Shown: positions 22,831-36,277, numbered from the stretch's first letter. The stretch: DNA of 64,000 bases from Glycine soja (GCF_004193775.1 NC_041005.1:2978501-3042500); one strand, 5' to 3'. Made by a program: numbers and translations. Notes: a model not told the origin generated them from the sequence alone.

Positions 22831-25700
22831 ATCAAAGTTCCATTTCAATTCTTTTTTTTTTTTGCTGAATTAAAGTTCCATTTCATATTTTAACAAATGA
22901 AACATTTTTACCTCTATAATTTTTATCATATGTTCGTTAAAAACTATTTATTTATTGGATGTTATTAAAATATTTCATCATTCAAATTATTTCATAGTCA
23001 TAAATTCTTTCTTATTTTGTGAAGATAAAAAATTTCATCGAATATAGGAAAGGAAGTAAACTTAAATAACTACTATTTTTGTTTAACAAATTTAGAAAGT
23101 AAAAGATAAATACAATTAAGACATATTAAAATGAATGACTACTTTAATTTTTTAAACAAAAAGACTTAAGTTTAAACCTTGTTGAGGGATAAAAATGTGA
23201 TTAAAAATATAGACTCTATTAAAAGTGAATTGTAATAGTCATTGAGATGTTAATCATCAACAAAATTGATAAAATATTTTATACCCACTTGAGTTTTTAG
23301 CATGATTATCTAAATTATTTTTACTTAAAAAAATAATTTTATATTTATTTTAAGAAGTAAATTTTATCTATTTCTTAAAAAAATACTTATTTAAAAGTAT
23401 TTATTTTAAATTTATTTGTTAAGTTTAAACAAACTCATTCAATAAGTTTAGGGATATACATAGGTCTGTTTGAGTGGATTTCACTAAACTCATAATAAAA
23501 TCCAATCAAATTTAAACCGGATGATTTGAATGATTTTTTAAGAAAAAAAATTAAAAATCTAACCTAAAATTAATTTGTTTGTAAATAATTTATATTTGAT
23601 AAGAAACGGGTCAAAATATTTAAATTTATCTTATATTTTTTATAAGCTAAATTTTTATTAAATGAAATACCTCATACATTATTTATAATTATTACATATA
23701 CTTAAATAATAATAAAAAGATAAGGAAGGAAATCACATTATTATAATCATCATCATATAAACTAACTTACTAGGTTAAACATAACTTAAAAATTGAAATA
23801 TAATAAATAAATACTACACTTATGAAACAAAAAAGAACTTAACAACTAAAACTATTCCAATATAATTTAAAAATTCTAATATTCTCAGATAATCAAATGA
23901 GCAATGCGAAAATAAACTTCAACTAAATTTAAAATAACCTTGAAACAAATTAAACAACAAAATATATGTGTTTTATAATCAATTTTACTGTAATAGAATT
24001 GAACTAAAAAATTTGAAACATAATAATAATTGATTTTAAAAATTTTTAAAATATATTATATACGCTATATATAAAAAATAATAAAAATTTAATATAAATT
24101 ATTGAGTTAATGGACCAAATCAGTAAATATTAAAATTCATGATCCTAAGAAAAACTCAATCAGTTTGAATGAATTGGATTAAGTTTGACCCAAACCAAAA
24201 ATATAATTTAAACTAGTTTAGATTAATTCGAATTTACCGTTAACCATACAGTGAACACCTAAGTTCTTCTGGTTTTGTACTAATTTACAAGTACTAGTAG
24301 TATTCAGCCACTCACTCACTGAGCCATGAAAAGTTGGGCATCATTTTTATATTGATTTTTGTAGTGGCTGATTAGATTATGCACTATAATTGACTACTTT
24401 CACGCGGAGTTAAACTATGTCTACCTGTTCTGTTCTCAAACCCTCACACGATTGCACTTCAGCAATGGTGAATCTATCAAACTAACCTAAAACAAACAAA
24501 GAAATTAGGATCTGTTCCTTTCGGCGATGGTGTGGTGTGGACGCGCCCATAATAGTGCGGCACGGCACTCATTTTTTTTCGGCTATACTATAACAAGCGC
24601 CGATAATTGCGGCTTCTGCTCATCAAAGGTAGCTTCAACTTTTTTAGTTGAGGGATAAAATGATCAATTATCTATGGACTCCTAAAAACTAATAATTATA
24701 TATCATGAGTATTGAGAATCTTAATTCCTAAAAACAAATAAAATGTTTTATTATTCATAAATATTATTAAAAATACTTTTGGACTTTTGCAAGCAAAAAT
24801 ACATTTTGCACGATCTTTTGTTTCTATTTGCTGGCCTTAATCGCTCCAATGACAATTAGGTAGAGAAACCAGGAAGAGAAAGAGCAATTAAAAGCATGTG
24901 CTTAGCAATTTGTGTGGATAAGGAAATTCCCAAAAATAAAATGTAAGACCTTCTGATTGTTACCAGTGTACACTAGAGTTTCTTAACTATTTATTGTTTG
25001 CTCTTTGACGAAAGTGAAATTACTGTTCATAAACAAGTAATCGAAATTAACTGCGTCCTAAATGGTGCGTGAGTATTTTTTATTTAAAGAATCTTAATTA
25101 TTAAACTTACAGAATAAATTTTAATAAATCCATAATTAATTATATTTATAACATGTACCACTACGTAATATTAACGATAAATTTTTATCAATATATTTTT
25201 TTTCTCTTTTAAGTAAACGAACTGGGTTTAACGGAGGAGTTAGCAGAGCGGCGCAAGAGTTAATAAAATGTTGACATTTTTTACCTTGGCTGGCTGGCGC
25301 TGATGCCGAGCGAGCGAATGAAACGATGTCGTTTTGCCATGTCATGTCATTCACCGTCTTCGGGGAAAAGAAACATTTCATTCATTCATTTTATGCTTTA
25401 TTGTCTTGTGTTGTATGCATCAACCAACCAACAAACCGATGCAAGTTCTGCAGAACGCCGGGATCTTCGTTTTCGACCGCTCCATCACGCCCTATCCCTT
25501 GATGCTCTGCGACTCAGGCATTACTCAATAGAGGTGCAAGGCTTACAGAAGTACTGAAACAACCTCAGTATAATCCTCAAAACCTCCCATTCTTCTAATT
25601 ACCCACATTACATCCTCATTATTATAATAAATGCCCAATTGGCGTAATGAGAAACGTGTGTTGTGTCGTAATTAGTTAACGTGTGTGATTGTGTCGTGAT
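22831..25700. other. AT-rich intergenic region
   Basis: Extremely AT-rich to about 24.2 kb, with no coding frame. At 24.4-24.6 kb and 25.2-25.55 kb there are GC-richer patches with short unsupported frames; the latter may be distal promoter of the PP2C gene. Includes the second copy of an AT-rich repeat near 23.32 kb. Confidence 0.5.
23320..23440. repeat. AT-rich dispersed repeat, possible MITE remnant (copy 2)
   Basis: The words TTTATTTTAAGAAG, TTCTTAAAAAAATACTTAT, GTATTTATTTTAAAT and TAAGTTTAAACAA follow the same order as in the segment at about 10090-10250. Confidence 0.4.
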
Positions 25701-25809
25701 TTTTGGATTCTGTTGTAACTAACGAACGACACAGTCACACCGAGGATTAAAGCAGAAGGCGTTGGTTGGTGTGTCGTATCGGAGAAATTGAGGTTGATCG
25801 GCGCCAACA

Positions 25810-28800
25810 ATGTCTGCTCAGAGTGAACACCAATCGGTTTCTCTTTCGGTGCTGCTGAAGCGAGAGTTGGCGAATGAGAAAAATGAGAAGCCGGAGGTTG
25901 TTATTTTGCACGGCCAAGCTAGCGAGAATAAGAAAGGAGAGGATTTCACGCTATTGAAGACGGAATGCCAAAGGGTGCTGGGAGATGGGGTTTCTACCTA
26001 TTCTGTTTTTGGGGTATGTTAGTGTTATGTTTCTTTCTCACACCATCACATCCTCTTTTTTTTTTTTTTTTTTTTAATTTGGATTTAATGGATTCTAAAT
26101 TTGTAACTCACCAGTGGATTTTAATGTGATTGTGATGCATCAGAAGTCAATGATCGTGTGATGTGTTATTTACGTATGATACTGACATGGCATTATGATG
26201 GGGAAAAGTGAACAAGCTATGTCAGTGAGTACAATGCGTTCAGCTTGTTGACTAGCTACTTCTTGTTGAGTTACTTAGAATTTAAAGCCAATTATATCTT
26301 CTTGATTTTGCTTATATTTGATGTTTGGATCCATATCTCATTATGTGGTTTTTCACATTTAATGAGAAACTAGTAGTTATAACTTCCACATCTCCAACAT
26401 GATTTCTTACTTCTCAGCAGGTTTCTAAACACGCTCTTAGACCGTCAAAACTCGACAGAGTTTTAGCAATTTGCATATGATGTTTCTATCAACAAGGAAC
26501 CATACTACTGACTTTATAGTTCATTGACAAGGCTTTTTTTTTCTCAGAAATGATTTTCCCAAGAGCCCCCCCCCCCCCCAAGAATGATTTTCTTGCGAAT
26601 TGAAATGATTGTTCACTGGCTACTTCTTGATAACTAGCTTTTGTTTGTGTATATGTGAAAGGAACTCAACTGTATTTTCTTTCTAATTCACTTGTTATTA
26701 GTTGAATGACAATAATATGTTAGCAGTTTATGCAATGAATGCTTATGTTATAACAAAAATAAACTATTTTGTATTTTTTTTTCCTTGTTGCATTGGCATT
26801 CTCTGATGTAGAAGTTTTACAGCTATTCGATGGACACAATGGATCTGCTGCCGCTATTTATGCCAAGGAGAATCTTCTAAACAATGTTTTAAGTGCAATT
26901 CCTTCTGATCTTAACAGAGATGAGTGGGTAGCAGCGTTGCCTAGGGCTTTGGTTGCAGGCTTTGTAAAAACTGATAAGGATTTTCAAGAGAAAGGTATAA
27001 CTAGTTAATTCCTTGTAGTGTTTGTTCTTGCCTCTATTAATTATTAGGCTACGAGGAAAATTCATGTATTCCATCTGGAATCTTCATAGTAATAATGTAA
27101 TATTACCAAAGATTAATGCTATATCTCTTATGTAACCTCCTTCTACAAAATAAAGAAAATATTAAGTGAAAAAGTAAATGTATTTAATGTCTTAGAAATA
27201 TAAAAAGTATTCATACTTTTTTCATCTAGTATGTTGGGGGATTAATAGGAAAATATTGTAGAAGAATTTAGAATTATTTATTACAAAAATAATTTGTCAA
27301 TATTCCCAATTCCCATAAGTAAAAAATGAAAGAGTAGAAGGTAAAAACATAGAAAACGGGTAGAATGCATGCGGAGCATGTTGACTATATCGGGAAACCT
27401 TGATAATTTTTTTCCAACCTCTGCTGGCACATTGCCGTGTCAATAAAATTTCAAAAATGTACTTATATTTTCATCAGCTTAAGCTTAAAATTGTGTAATG
27501 AATACTAGGAACAGTTTAACATTGTTTAGCCATATAGACAGTTGAGTTAATGCAGCTATTTTATATATATAGTTGCTGGGGAACATACATTTTTTAATGA
27601 AAATTATTAAAGCTTTTGTAACTGAGCTGTGATGGTAGGTCTTATATTTCTGAATTACTGAGTTTTTGTTATATTTTTCTTAACTTGTATGCTGATTTTA
27701 TATACATTATTTTCTTTGCTTGCACAGCACAAACATCGGGAACAACTGTAACCTTTATGATTACAGAAGGATGGGTTGTAACAGTTGCATCAGTTGGTGA
27801 TTCCCGTTGCATACTGGAGCCTTCTGAAGGTGGAATTTATTACTTGTCAGCAGACCATAGACTAGAGAGCAATGAAGAGGAGTAAGTTGTTACTGGAATC
27901 TTTTGTTTGAACAAAACTGGTTGGAATTGCTCCTTTCCCTTGCAGCCCAGTCTCACCCTTTATTTTTCTGTTCTTTTCATCAGGAGGGTACGCATCACTT
28001 CTAGTGGAGGTGAGGTTGGTCGTCTAAATACAGGAGGAGGCACCGAGGTATTTTTCCTTTTAATTGTGATCCCTTTGGGTCTGATGCCTCTAGCAATAGC
28101 AATACTACTCTTTTGCACATGATACTTGGGCAGTTAAACCACAAAAGCAGAGATTAAGAAATAAACTAGGTCAATTATACCATGGAGAGTTGAGAGGCAA
28201 GATAATTGATGCTAGTTATATGGTCATGTCTTTCGCTTAACAGTACTCATCACATGTCATTAAATTTTTATAATATTTTGGGAAAACTGTTGTTTAAATT
28301 TTTGGTGTTATAGTCATATGTGATGCTATTTAGATTATCTTCCTTTGCAATTTACTAATATTCTCTCTAGAAGAAACTTGCATTTGAGTTGTATTATGCC
28401 TGGCTAGATTAATGATATTTGTAGGTTGGTCCTTTGAGATGTTGGCCTGGTGGCTTGTGTCTCTCACGATCCATTGGTGATATGGATGTTGGTGAATTTA
28501 TTGTCCCTGTACCACACGTAAAGCAAGTGAAGGTCAGTCACTGCTTTCCAGTGTTTTTATGTTTATTAGTTGCTTTTCTCATGCTTCCCTTAATTTTACT
28601 TTGGTGTATATAATTTGTTTATCTACTTAAGTATAGTTTCTTTTCTATCTCTGCTTCATAGGCAGAAATAGTGTCTTCATTAGCATGATTTTCTACCCAT
28701 TCATAAAGAGCATTTGAATTTTCATTTTTTCTCTTAAGATTATCTATTGCCTTTTAAAAATTGAAATGAATTTTTCTTGCTTCATTGCTGTAAATCCTTT

Positions 28801-29758
28801 TGTATTTTTTCTTCCCAAAGTGCTTAAATCCTGCATTTTCCACTCGTGTCTGGTTTTTGCAGCTTTCCACTGCTGGAGGCAGGATTATTCTCAGCAGTGA
28901 TGGTGTCTGGGATGCTCTAAGTGCAGAAATGGCCCTTGATTGCTGTCGTGGCATGTCACCTGAGGCTGCAGCAACCCATATTGTGAAAGTACGCTCATCT
29001 TTTGCACAATTTTTTAATGCTATAGTTTCACCTTGTAACTTGTGTCATTTTGTGGTATGCATTACTTGTTTCTATTTCTACCATTTTTTCCTGTCTCTTT
29101 TCTTCCTTCAGGAATCTGTGCAAGCAAAGGGACTTAGAGATGACACAACCTGCATTGTTATTGACATATTACCCCAGGAGAAGCCACCTACTTCTGTGCT
29201 AACACAAAAGAAACCGGTAAAAGGAATGCTTAAGTCCATTTTTCGCAAAAAGTCCTCTGAATCATCATCTTTTATTGACAAAGAATACCTGGAGTCAGAT
29301 GTGGTACAGGAACTATACGAGGAAGGGTCTGCTATGCTTTCAGAGAGGTTTGATGGCGTAACAAGTGTTGTGAATGTTAGCATATTGCTCTCCAGTTATG
29401 TCTTCTGACATGGAAACATCTTTGTCTGAGATGCAGATTAGAAACAAAATATCCACTTTGCAACATGTTCAAGCCGTTTACCTGCGCAGTGTGTCAGGTA
29501 GAGATTAAACCTGGAGAAGGTATTTCCATACACGAGGGTGTGCCTAACCCAGGAAGATTGCGTCCCTCATATGGACCTTTCCTTTGCCCAAGTTGCCAAG
29601 AGAAGAAAGAAGCCATGGAAGGGAAGCGAACATCAGGTGTTTTGATGACGCTTGCTTGTTTTTATGTCCGTTGATGTCTTAAGTTATGCATGCCAATATT
29701 TTAATTCTATCCTTCAACCTTTTTGCTTTCAGATAGACTTAGCAGCGGGAGTGACTAA
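25810..29758 (+). CDS. Protein phosphatase 2C (At1g47380-like, clade with Cys-pair tail)
   Basis: Nine exons: 25810-26013, 26823-26994, 27728-27881, 27984-28047, 28425-28532, 28863-28988, 29112-29347, 29437-29636 and 29733-29758. They give 429 residues, the length I recall for Arabidopsis At1g47380. PP2C motifs, in order: VFGLFDGHNG (residues 66-75), SGTTVTF (129-135), VASVGDSR (145-152), ADHRLE, LSRSIGD (211-217), LSSDGVWDAL (244-253) and LRDDTT (284-289). The metal-binding Asp residues are present. The usual DGHGG is DGHNG, as in this clade. After the catalytic domain comes a basic stretch (KGMLKSIFRKK) and a tail with two CxxC pairs (CAVC 371-374, CPSC 405-408), suggestive of a small zinc-binding module. 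It should be a Mg/Mn-dependent Ser/Thr phosphatase; substrate unknown. The start context AACAATGTC is good for plants. Confidence 0.95.
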
Positions 29759-30340
29759 TGAATTATCTTGTACATTTGCATTTTTGAGAATGACAAAGAT
29801 TGTTCATATAACGGGAAGGTCAAACTTCCACGCAACAGTGACCCCCCTACTAGATTACCACGGAGGTTTCTCAGAATACGGATCTATTTTGGAAATCCAC
29901 ATGATAATCAATATGGAGTTTTCTGTGTTGTTCAGTCAAGACATTAACCAACAATTGAAGCTTGTTAGAAGAATTCTGACTCAGAAGAGAGGAATATGAA
30001 TCACCCAAGTGTTGTGTTAAAAGTGGGAATGCACAACAGGACATCGAGGTGATTCATTCTGTTATTCCTTTTTCCTCCCTGGATCCGTTCATAATCATTT
30101 GTATATAGGTCTTTGGAATCACGAAATGTACCTTTAATGGAAGTGATCTTTGTTGTTGTATTGTTCTACAGGGAGGGTTTTCAATTTTTTTGGGGTCCAT
30201 ACAAGGGAGTTTATTTAGATGTCACATAGATCAATTCCACTAAGAATAGACGTGCGCTTAAGGCCTCTGAACGATTTCTTTTATTCTTGTAGCATTCAGT
30301 TTTGATAATTTCTTTTACCATTCCAATATTAACTTTTATG
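29759..30340 (+). other. Probable 3' UTR of the PP2C gene
   Basis: Mixed-composition sequence directly after the PP2C stop, before the AT-rich intergenic DNA. A long open frame in another phase over this stretch has no recognisable content. The exact poly(A) site cannot be seen. Confidence 0.5.
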
Positions 30341-30836
30341 TAATCGAAATGTTCGGAAACCCCCCACCTTTGCAATCCCTTTATTTTCCCGAGTAACTAA
30401 CTGATCCTTTCAACCCATTTCATTGTTTTTTTTTTTACGACTGTTAGATGCATGAACAGGAACCAAGGTGAGTTACTTGTACAGGTAGGGTTTCCATTAT
30501 TGCATGCACAAGAACTGAAAGCAATTAGTTTTGCAAAAAGTCAGAAGCATGATACTTCTAAAACTAAAATCATGCTGAGCATGTAGCTAGGTACTCATTG
30601 GGTACTTACTAAAAACATTTTTCAGCAAAAAAAAAAGTATATACATGAATACTTTTTGGGATACGTACTCATGTTGAAGAATTTAATTTCCTTGTATATT
30701 ATAAATTAAATTAGGCTTATTTATGTTTTTTTTTCATTTATAAAATTTAGTCATATTTATATTAAATTTTATTTTCATACATATATTAAAGTACATATTT
30801 TTAAAAAAATTATATTAACGTACTTGTACACTAAAT

Positions 30837-31030
30837 ATTCATGCACCATATTGAAAAAAAAAGACATTTGTGAAAAGTGAATTTTTTCTATTTGGTAAAA
30901 AAAAAGGCAACTCCTTAATCATATTCTATACTGGTACCTTACCTATATTCATGCAACATATTGAAAAAATAAGACATTTGTAAAAAGTGAATTTTTTCTA
31001 TTTGGTAAAAAAAAAAACAACTCAACTCCT
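30837..31030. repeat. Tandem repeat, two units of about 110 bp
   Basis: ATTCATGCAMCATATTGAAAAA, then AAGACATTTGT and AAAAGTGAATTTTTTCTATT, occurs at 30837 and again at 30947. The second unit is incomplete at its right side. Confidence 0.8.
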
Positions 31031-31155
31031 TAAATGGATTAGAACCTCAGGGATTAGTTTGTAACTTTTGGTCGGATACCATAACTTGCCAAAAAAAAGA
31101 GAAAAATCCTTTTCTAAACATAAATGATTATTGAAAATATTAATTTGTGAATAAG

Positions 31156-31158
<3 letters not shown>

Positions 31159-31186
<28 letters not shown>
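31159..31186. repeat. (AT)14 microsatellite
   Basis: Uninterrupted AT dinucleotide run. Confidence 0.95.
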
Positions 31187-31193
<7 letters not shown>

Positions 31194-32452
31194 GGTTAAA
31201 ATATTTTTTTAATGATTAATAAATTTTTTATGATAATTAACTGCAAATAAATTATTCCTATAAAATTGAATAATGATTAAACATATTTTATAATTTTTAA
31301 ATAATTTTAATCCTAGGAATCTTATTCTTAAGAAAGTGACACTTACACTACCCCTCCCCCACCTGCGTCTCCTCTTCCGATCCCCTTTCCTTCTCCCACC
31401 TCCATTGGCGGCCTCTCTTCCCCATCCTCCACAACCCCTTCCCATTCCCAATTGCCTCCCATCTCTCCATGTGTACTGCTACACAAAAATTCAATTTGTG
31501 TATCGGATGCATCACCTATTAAGAAAGTGATTTAATTAGAAATGCAAGATTCTATATACCAAACACTAGCTATGATTTTGAGTAAGTTGACAAACTATTT
31601 TCCTAAGCAGTATATATTCTTGGGGTAAAGTAGGTATGATTCTAGATCAGTTTAATGAATATCTATCTATGGTATAAAATAATTTACATTTTTATTTAAT
31701 TATTGTTGGTATAATTTTTAAAGTTATTATTATAAAAATTAATAAATTTATCATTTAGACTATGATTAAATAATAATATAAAATTATTTTATATCGTGAT
31801 TGTGAATATATAACATTTTTTCTCTTTATATAATTCCTATACAGTCAAAGAGATAAGAAAAAAGAAAAAAAAAGTGAAATATATGATTAATGAAACGAAA
31901 AAAAAGAAAAAAAAGAAAAAGGTTAAAGAGGAGTGGAAGTAATGTTTAAATATGGATATCATTGTTATTGTTGCATGAGTATAAATATATTATTGTTGTT
32001 TCTTTGTAAAGGAGTTAGACTTCAATAAGCAAAAACAATTGTTATCAGGGGGAACCAAATAATTAGTGTGATCTTTGTTTATGATTCTTTTGCTGGGATG
32101 GAATGCATCATAATTGATAAAGATAATTCAGTAGTCACTTGAACTGCTAAATCTAATTGAAAGCCAGCGACCAAAGGGAGGACATTATGTGGACATGCAA
32201 ATTTGAACCAAAGATGGTGTGAAATAACGAATTGTTGGTTTTTAACATGATTATGTAATTCTATTTTGGAACTACCAAATATATTACACCATATAATCAA
32301 GACAATAGAGATACATTATACATGCTTCTAATAAATTGATGCTTGCGCGTGCAATTAGGTAATAAACTATACAGTGCATGTTTAATTACTCTTAGCTAAA
32401 TTCTGTTAAGAATTCTTATTGATATTTGTTATTGTCATGCTTTTATAATTTG

Positions 32453-32455
<3 letters not shown>

Positions 32456-32491
<36 letters not shown>
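32456..32491. repeat. (AT)18 microsatellite
   Basis: Uninterrupted AT dinucleotide run. Confidence 0.93.
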
Positions 32492-32497
<6 letters not shown>

Positions 32498-33689
32498 CCC
32501 AGAATTTGTAAATATCAATAATAAGCAAATAAACTGATTTTTTAATAAAAAAAATTATAAAGCTAACGTCAGCTTAGTTGATGCTTCACATCTACGTTGG
32601 CTTTAAGGTTGATGCTATTAGATAGACCTTTTCTATAAAAATTTAGCTTTCCAACTTTATGTTAGTTTTGTTGATTTATAAAAATTTAAGACATGTATTA
32701 AAAATTGATGCTAGTTAATGTTGACTAACAAGAAATTAGCATTAAAAATTAACTTCAACCAATTTGCGTTGATTTTGACACTAACACAAAACTAATGCTA
32801 AAATCATATTTATTGTTGATTTTGCTTAGTCAGCGTCGACTTTTTGAGGGACCCGGATCCTCTCCAAAGTGGTGCTCTCTCCCGCACAAGCATGACCTGT
32901 TGGATTAATTCAATAATTTTGATTTCAAAAGAAAAAAAAACGCAAACAAGCAAATTGAATGCAGGCCAGCGTTTGCCGTATTTTTCTTAAATATGTTGTT
33001 GGATTTTTTATGATTTATTAAATTTGTACTAGAAAATCTCTACTTAGATTAGTTCAGACAGAGAAGACCATCAAATAAAAATCAGAATTCTGAGAAAATG
33101 AGAAAAAAAAATCAGATTCCAGCCCTAGCTATCTACTAATTCGGGGAAGTATGCCATTTTTTCAATGAGAAAAACATAAAAAATATTCAACGAGAAATGT
33201 CACATAGATGATATAATAAAACTAAATTGATTCAATAAAATGTGGGTTGGATATTTGTCAGTGGTCCGTTTGCATGTCTTAACACTGGCATAGGACAAAT
33301 TAAAGGCTCCCCCTCCTACATGAGTTAAAGCATATGTTCACAACAAAAGTCAGCATAAACTAGTAAATATGTTAATTAAAATTAAAAGTTCACACGAGCT
33401 ATTTCCTGTTTGAAATTTTGAACCGTCGACTTCACTGTCGGATAGGTAGGGGGATACAAATGATCCGGTAGGTATAGCGAATCATATTGTATAAGGAACA
33501 TTATTACATTTACTATTTGATTAATTAAATTTTTGAATTTGAGTTACAATTTCATAGATATTTAGGATGTGTACTTCTCTGGAATAGTGTCCGGCGATTA
33601 TTTTTTTTTATCAATAAATATTAATTTTGTTAAAAATGTTAGTTGGGTTAATTATTTAAATCCACCACCTTTTTCTTTCTTTCTTATTT

Positions 33690-33925
33690 TAGGTGTTAAT
33701 CTTATATCTCATTTGATGATCAATTAGAATTGAGATTTACATGTACTCACCTCACCTAAGCCGAGAACTAGATGGAGAACGGGTGACCCTTGAACTATGT
33801 GATTGTAAACGTTTACTCTTTCTCCTCTCTCAAACGCTAACTTGGCGTGAGAGTGTTGTAGTTATTTCACTGCTGTTATACACGCTACCTCCATCGAGCT
33901 CGGTCACTGTACTCCATCGTTTCTG
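33690..33925. mobile_element. Possible LTR fragment
   Basis: The stretch around 33836-33858 (CTAACTTGGCGTGAGAGTG) recalls the conserved 'GACTTGAGCGTCGGAGTG' region I know from many plant Gypsy LTRs. Composition is GC-richer than the flanks. No LTR ends, primer-binding site or paired copy were found, so this is a weak call. Confidence 0.25.
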
Positions 33926-34644
33926 ATGAATATGCATGGAATCATTAATTGAATGAAGCATTTGCTGTATTTAGATATATATTAGTACGATATATAGTTT
34001 AATCTCGATATATAGTCCAGTAATAAAAGTTTCTAATAAATGTTAACTTACATTATTAAGGTAAAACTCTAATTCTAATTAAGAAACAACAAAAAACACA
34101 TATGATACTGTATCTAATTAATTCCGTTAAATATTGCAAGACGCAAATCATTGTAATCTCTAGGTGGGTGCACATGCATGCTAAGATGAAAACGTTATCC
34201 GGTTTCTCGGGGATTTCTGAAAAAGATTCAAAGTACTTTTTCTGACAAGTTGAAACGAAAACAAAAGTCATCGAGGAAAGTGAGGTGATCCCTCAATCTG
34301 ATCCAAGGTTTTGTTGTTGGTGTGCTGTTTCATGTTTTGGAAAAAGGGGCGTGTGAGTGTGATTAATTGAGTTGAGGGATATATTGAATGGCTAATATGA
34401 GAGGTGGAAACGCAGAAGGATCTTTATGTTGTTGGATGGCGAAGGATTTGTTTTATGCTACAACGTGTTTCTCTCTCTTATCTCAAAATGTAGAATAGAA
34501 TATAATATTTACTTATTTAGTGGTGAAAGTGGTTCAGTCCAATGCAACCAAATAATGGCTCCATGATTAACCATGCATACAAAATTCCTTTATGCTTGCA
34601 CGTGTGTGTGGGTCTCTCATCACCCCACCACCTAACTATCTATA

Positions 34645-34663
34645 TCTCTCTCTCTCTCTCTCT
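34645..34663. repeat. (TC)9 microsatellite followed by poly-T
   Basis: TC dinucleotide run followed by a T homopolymer. Confidence 0.9.
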
Positions 34664-36271
34664 TTTTTTTTTTAAATTTAATTTTCTTCAATTCTATTCT
34701 TCTAATTAATATATATGTCTTATGAGCTTAATTATATGACTATAGAAGTAGTCAAATGTATGGTTGTGTACTTGTACATATATTGTATAGATAGATGGAT
34801 ACGCAAACGCAATAGGGTAGTGTAGTTGGCCACCGTTGGATAAAGGGGCTCACAGTCACATGACCACTCTCCCCTAAACGACATTGGCCATTGTGTTTCT
34901 TTGAGCTTTCGCGTTCATCAATGAATGAATGGGTGAACTGAATCATTCCCAATAGCTGGCGGTGATCATGGCCCCTCCCAATCTCCTTTTTCAATTTAAA
35001 AATAATTTCCGACCATTTATTTATGTGATTATGCTTGAGGATCTTGTTAACAATTTTTTGCACCATGCATTTTTTATTATAATAATTATGTTTGAGCCAG
35101 ATAAAACTATTATCAACAATAAAAGTTTTTTTAGTGCAACCGTATTTTAAGTATATATCAAATACCACCTATTTTTCACAGTAGCAATTATGTTTCGATC
35201 CAAACAATCTCATTTTTTTAGTTATTCAAAAACAATTTTATTAATTGTTAATTACCTCAAGTCCTCAACTGTTAGGATAATGGTTACAAAAATTAATTAA
35301 AAATAATATTTAATGTTATTAACATTAATAAGAGATTTTTTAATAAGTTTTTTTTATTAATTTAAAACAAATATAAAAAGAATGTTATTATTTAATTTTT
35401 TTTAATATATAATAATAAATTAATTGAAAATATTATTTACTCTTCAACTATAAATGTTTTCAAATATCTTTTAATTTCTCACTATGTAATCATAATAAAT
35501 TTTAAACACATTTAGTATTATCTCATAGTTAAAAAATATTTAAAATATGAAAGTTGTATGATACAAGTTTTTTTATTATGATTTATATGTAGCACGATAT
35601 ATAGTTTTTTTTTAAAGAACTACATGTAGTTAATATCTAGGTTGAATATAAATGACAAAATATTTCCTTTAAATTTTTAGCGTAATTACGTATAATCTTA
35701 TATTTTAACCCTTTAATTAAGTTAAAATAATCTCGTATCAATTATCAAATAATTATTACTTTACATTAGATATTGACAAATTATTTGAAGAACCAGCTAT
35801 TAATTAATAAAAAATAATTACTTGAAAGATCTCCACGGCAAAGTTAATTTTAACAACTTCCCGATTTGTGTGGAAAGTGTCTTTAAAAAATTAATTCAAA
35901 AAAACTAATATAATCTGACTTCGTACAAAAAAAAAAAGCATCTTCTAAAACTGTTTTTGGGGTGCTAGCTAGCTCTTTCAAGATTCAACTGTGCATTGTC
36001 TAGCCTCTTAATAAACTACAAGAGTTGGGTAAATCTTTCTAATTCTTCTTGTAATTTAATTATGTACATGGAATTGATTTATTTCTCTAGGGACCTTCTC
36101 ACTGATTGGAAAACAAAGTCCAAATGTCTCGAGTGAAATCGGCCATGCCAATCCCATCTTCCTTTAGTGGCCAAATTTGGATGTTTGCGACCTCATTCCC
36201 AAAACCAGCACAACAATTGCTGTTGGACTTGATAGGGACCCAACAAAGCACAGCTCTACTAACCCTTATAA

Positions 36272-36277
36272 CACACG
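36272..36277. promoter_or_regulatory. Possible BR-response element (CACACG) upstream of the BKI1-like gene
   Basis: CACACG, the reverse complement of CGTGTG (a core bound by BZR1/BES1), is found about 390 bases before the ATG. A second copy is at 36384-36389. Six-base matches are expected by chance fairly often, so this is only suggestive. Confidence 0.25.

Larger units (their letters stand above)
30341..36270. other. Long intergenic region with repeats
   Basis: Nothing here looks like a functional gene. It contains a 110-bp tandem duplication (30.84-31.02 kb), AT and CT microsatellites, a block at 32.55-32.85 kb rich in recurring GTTGACT/GCTGACT-type words that may be a decayed DNA transposon, and a possible LTR fragment near 33.7-33.9 kb. 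Short open frames are scattered on both strands without domain support. Confidence 0.5.

Noticed and set aside
29652..29999. 115-residue frame after the PP2C gene
   Set aside because: It overlaps the last PP2C intron, exon and 3' UTR in another phase and shows nothing recognisable.
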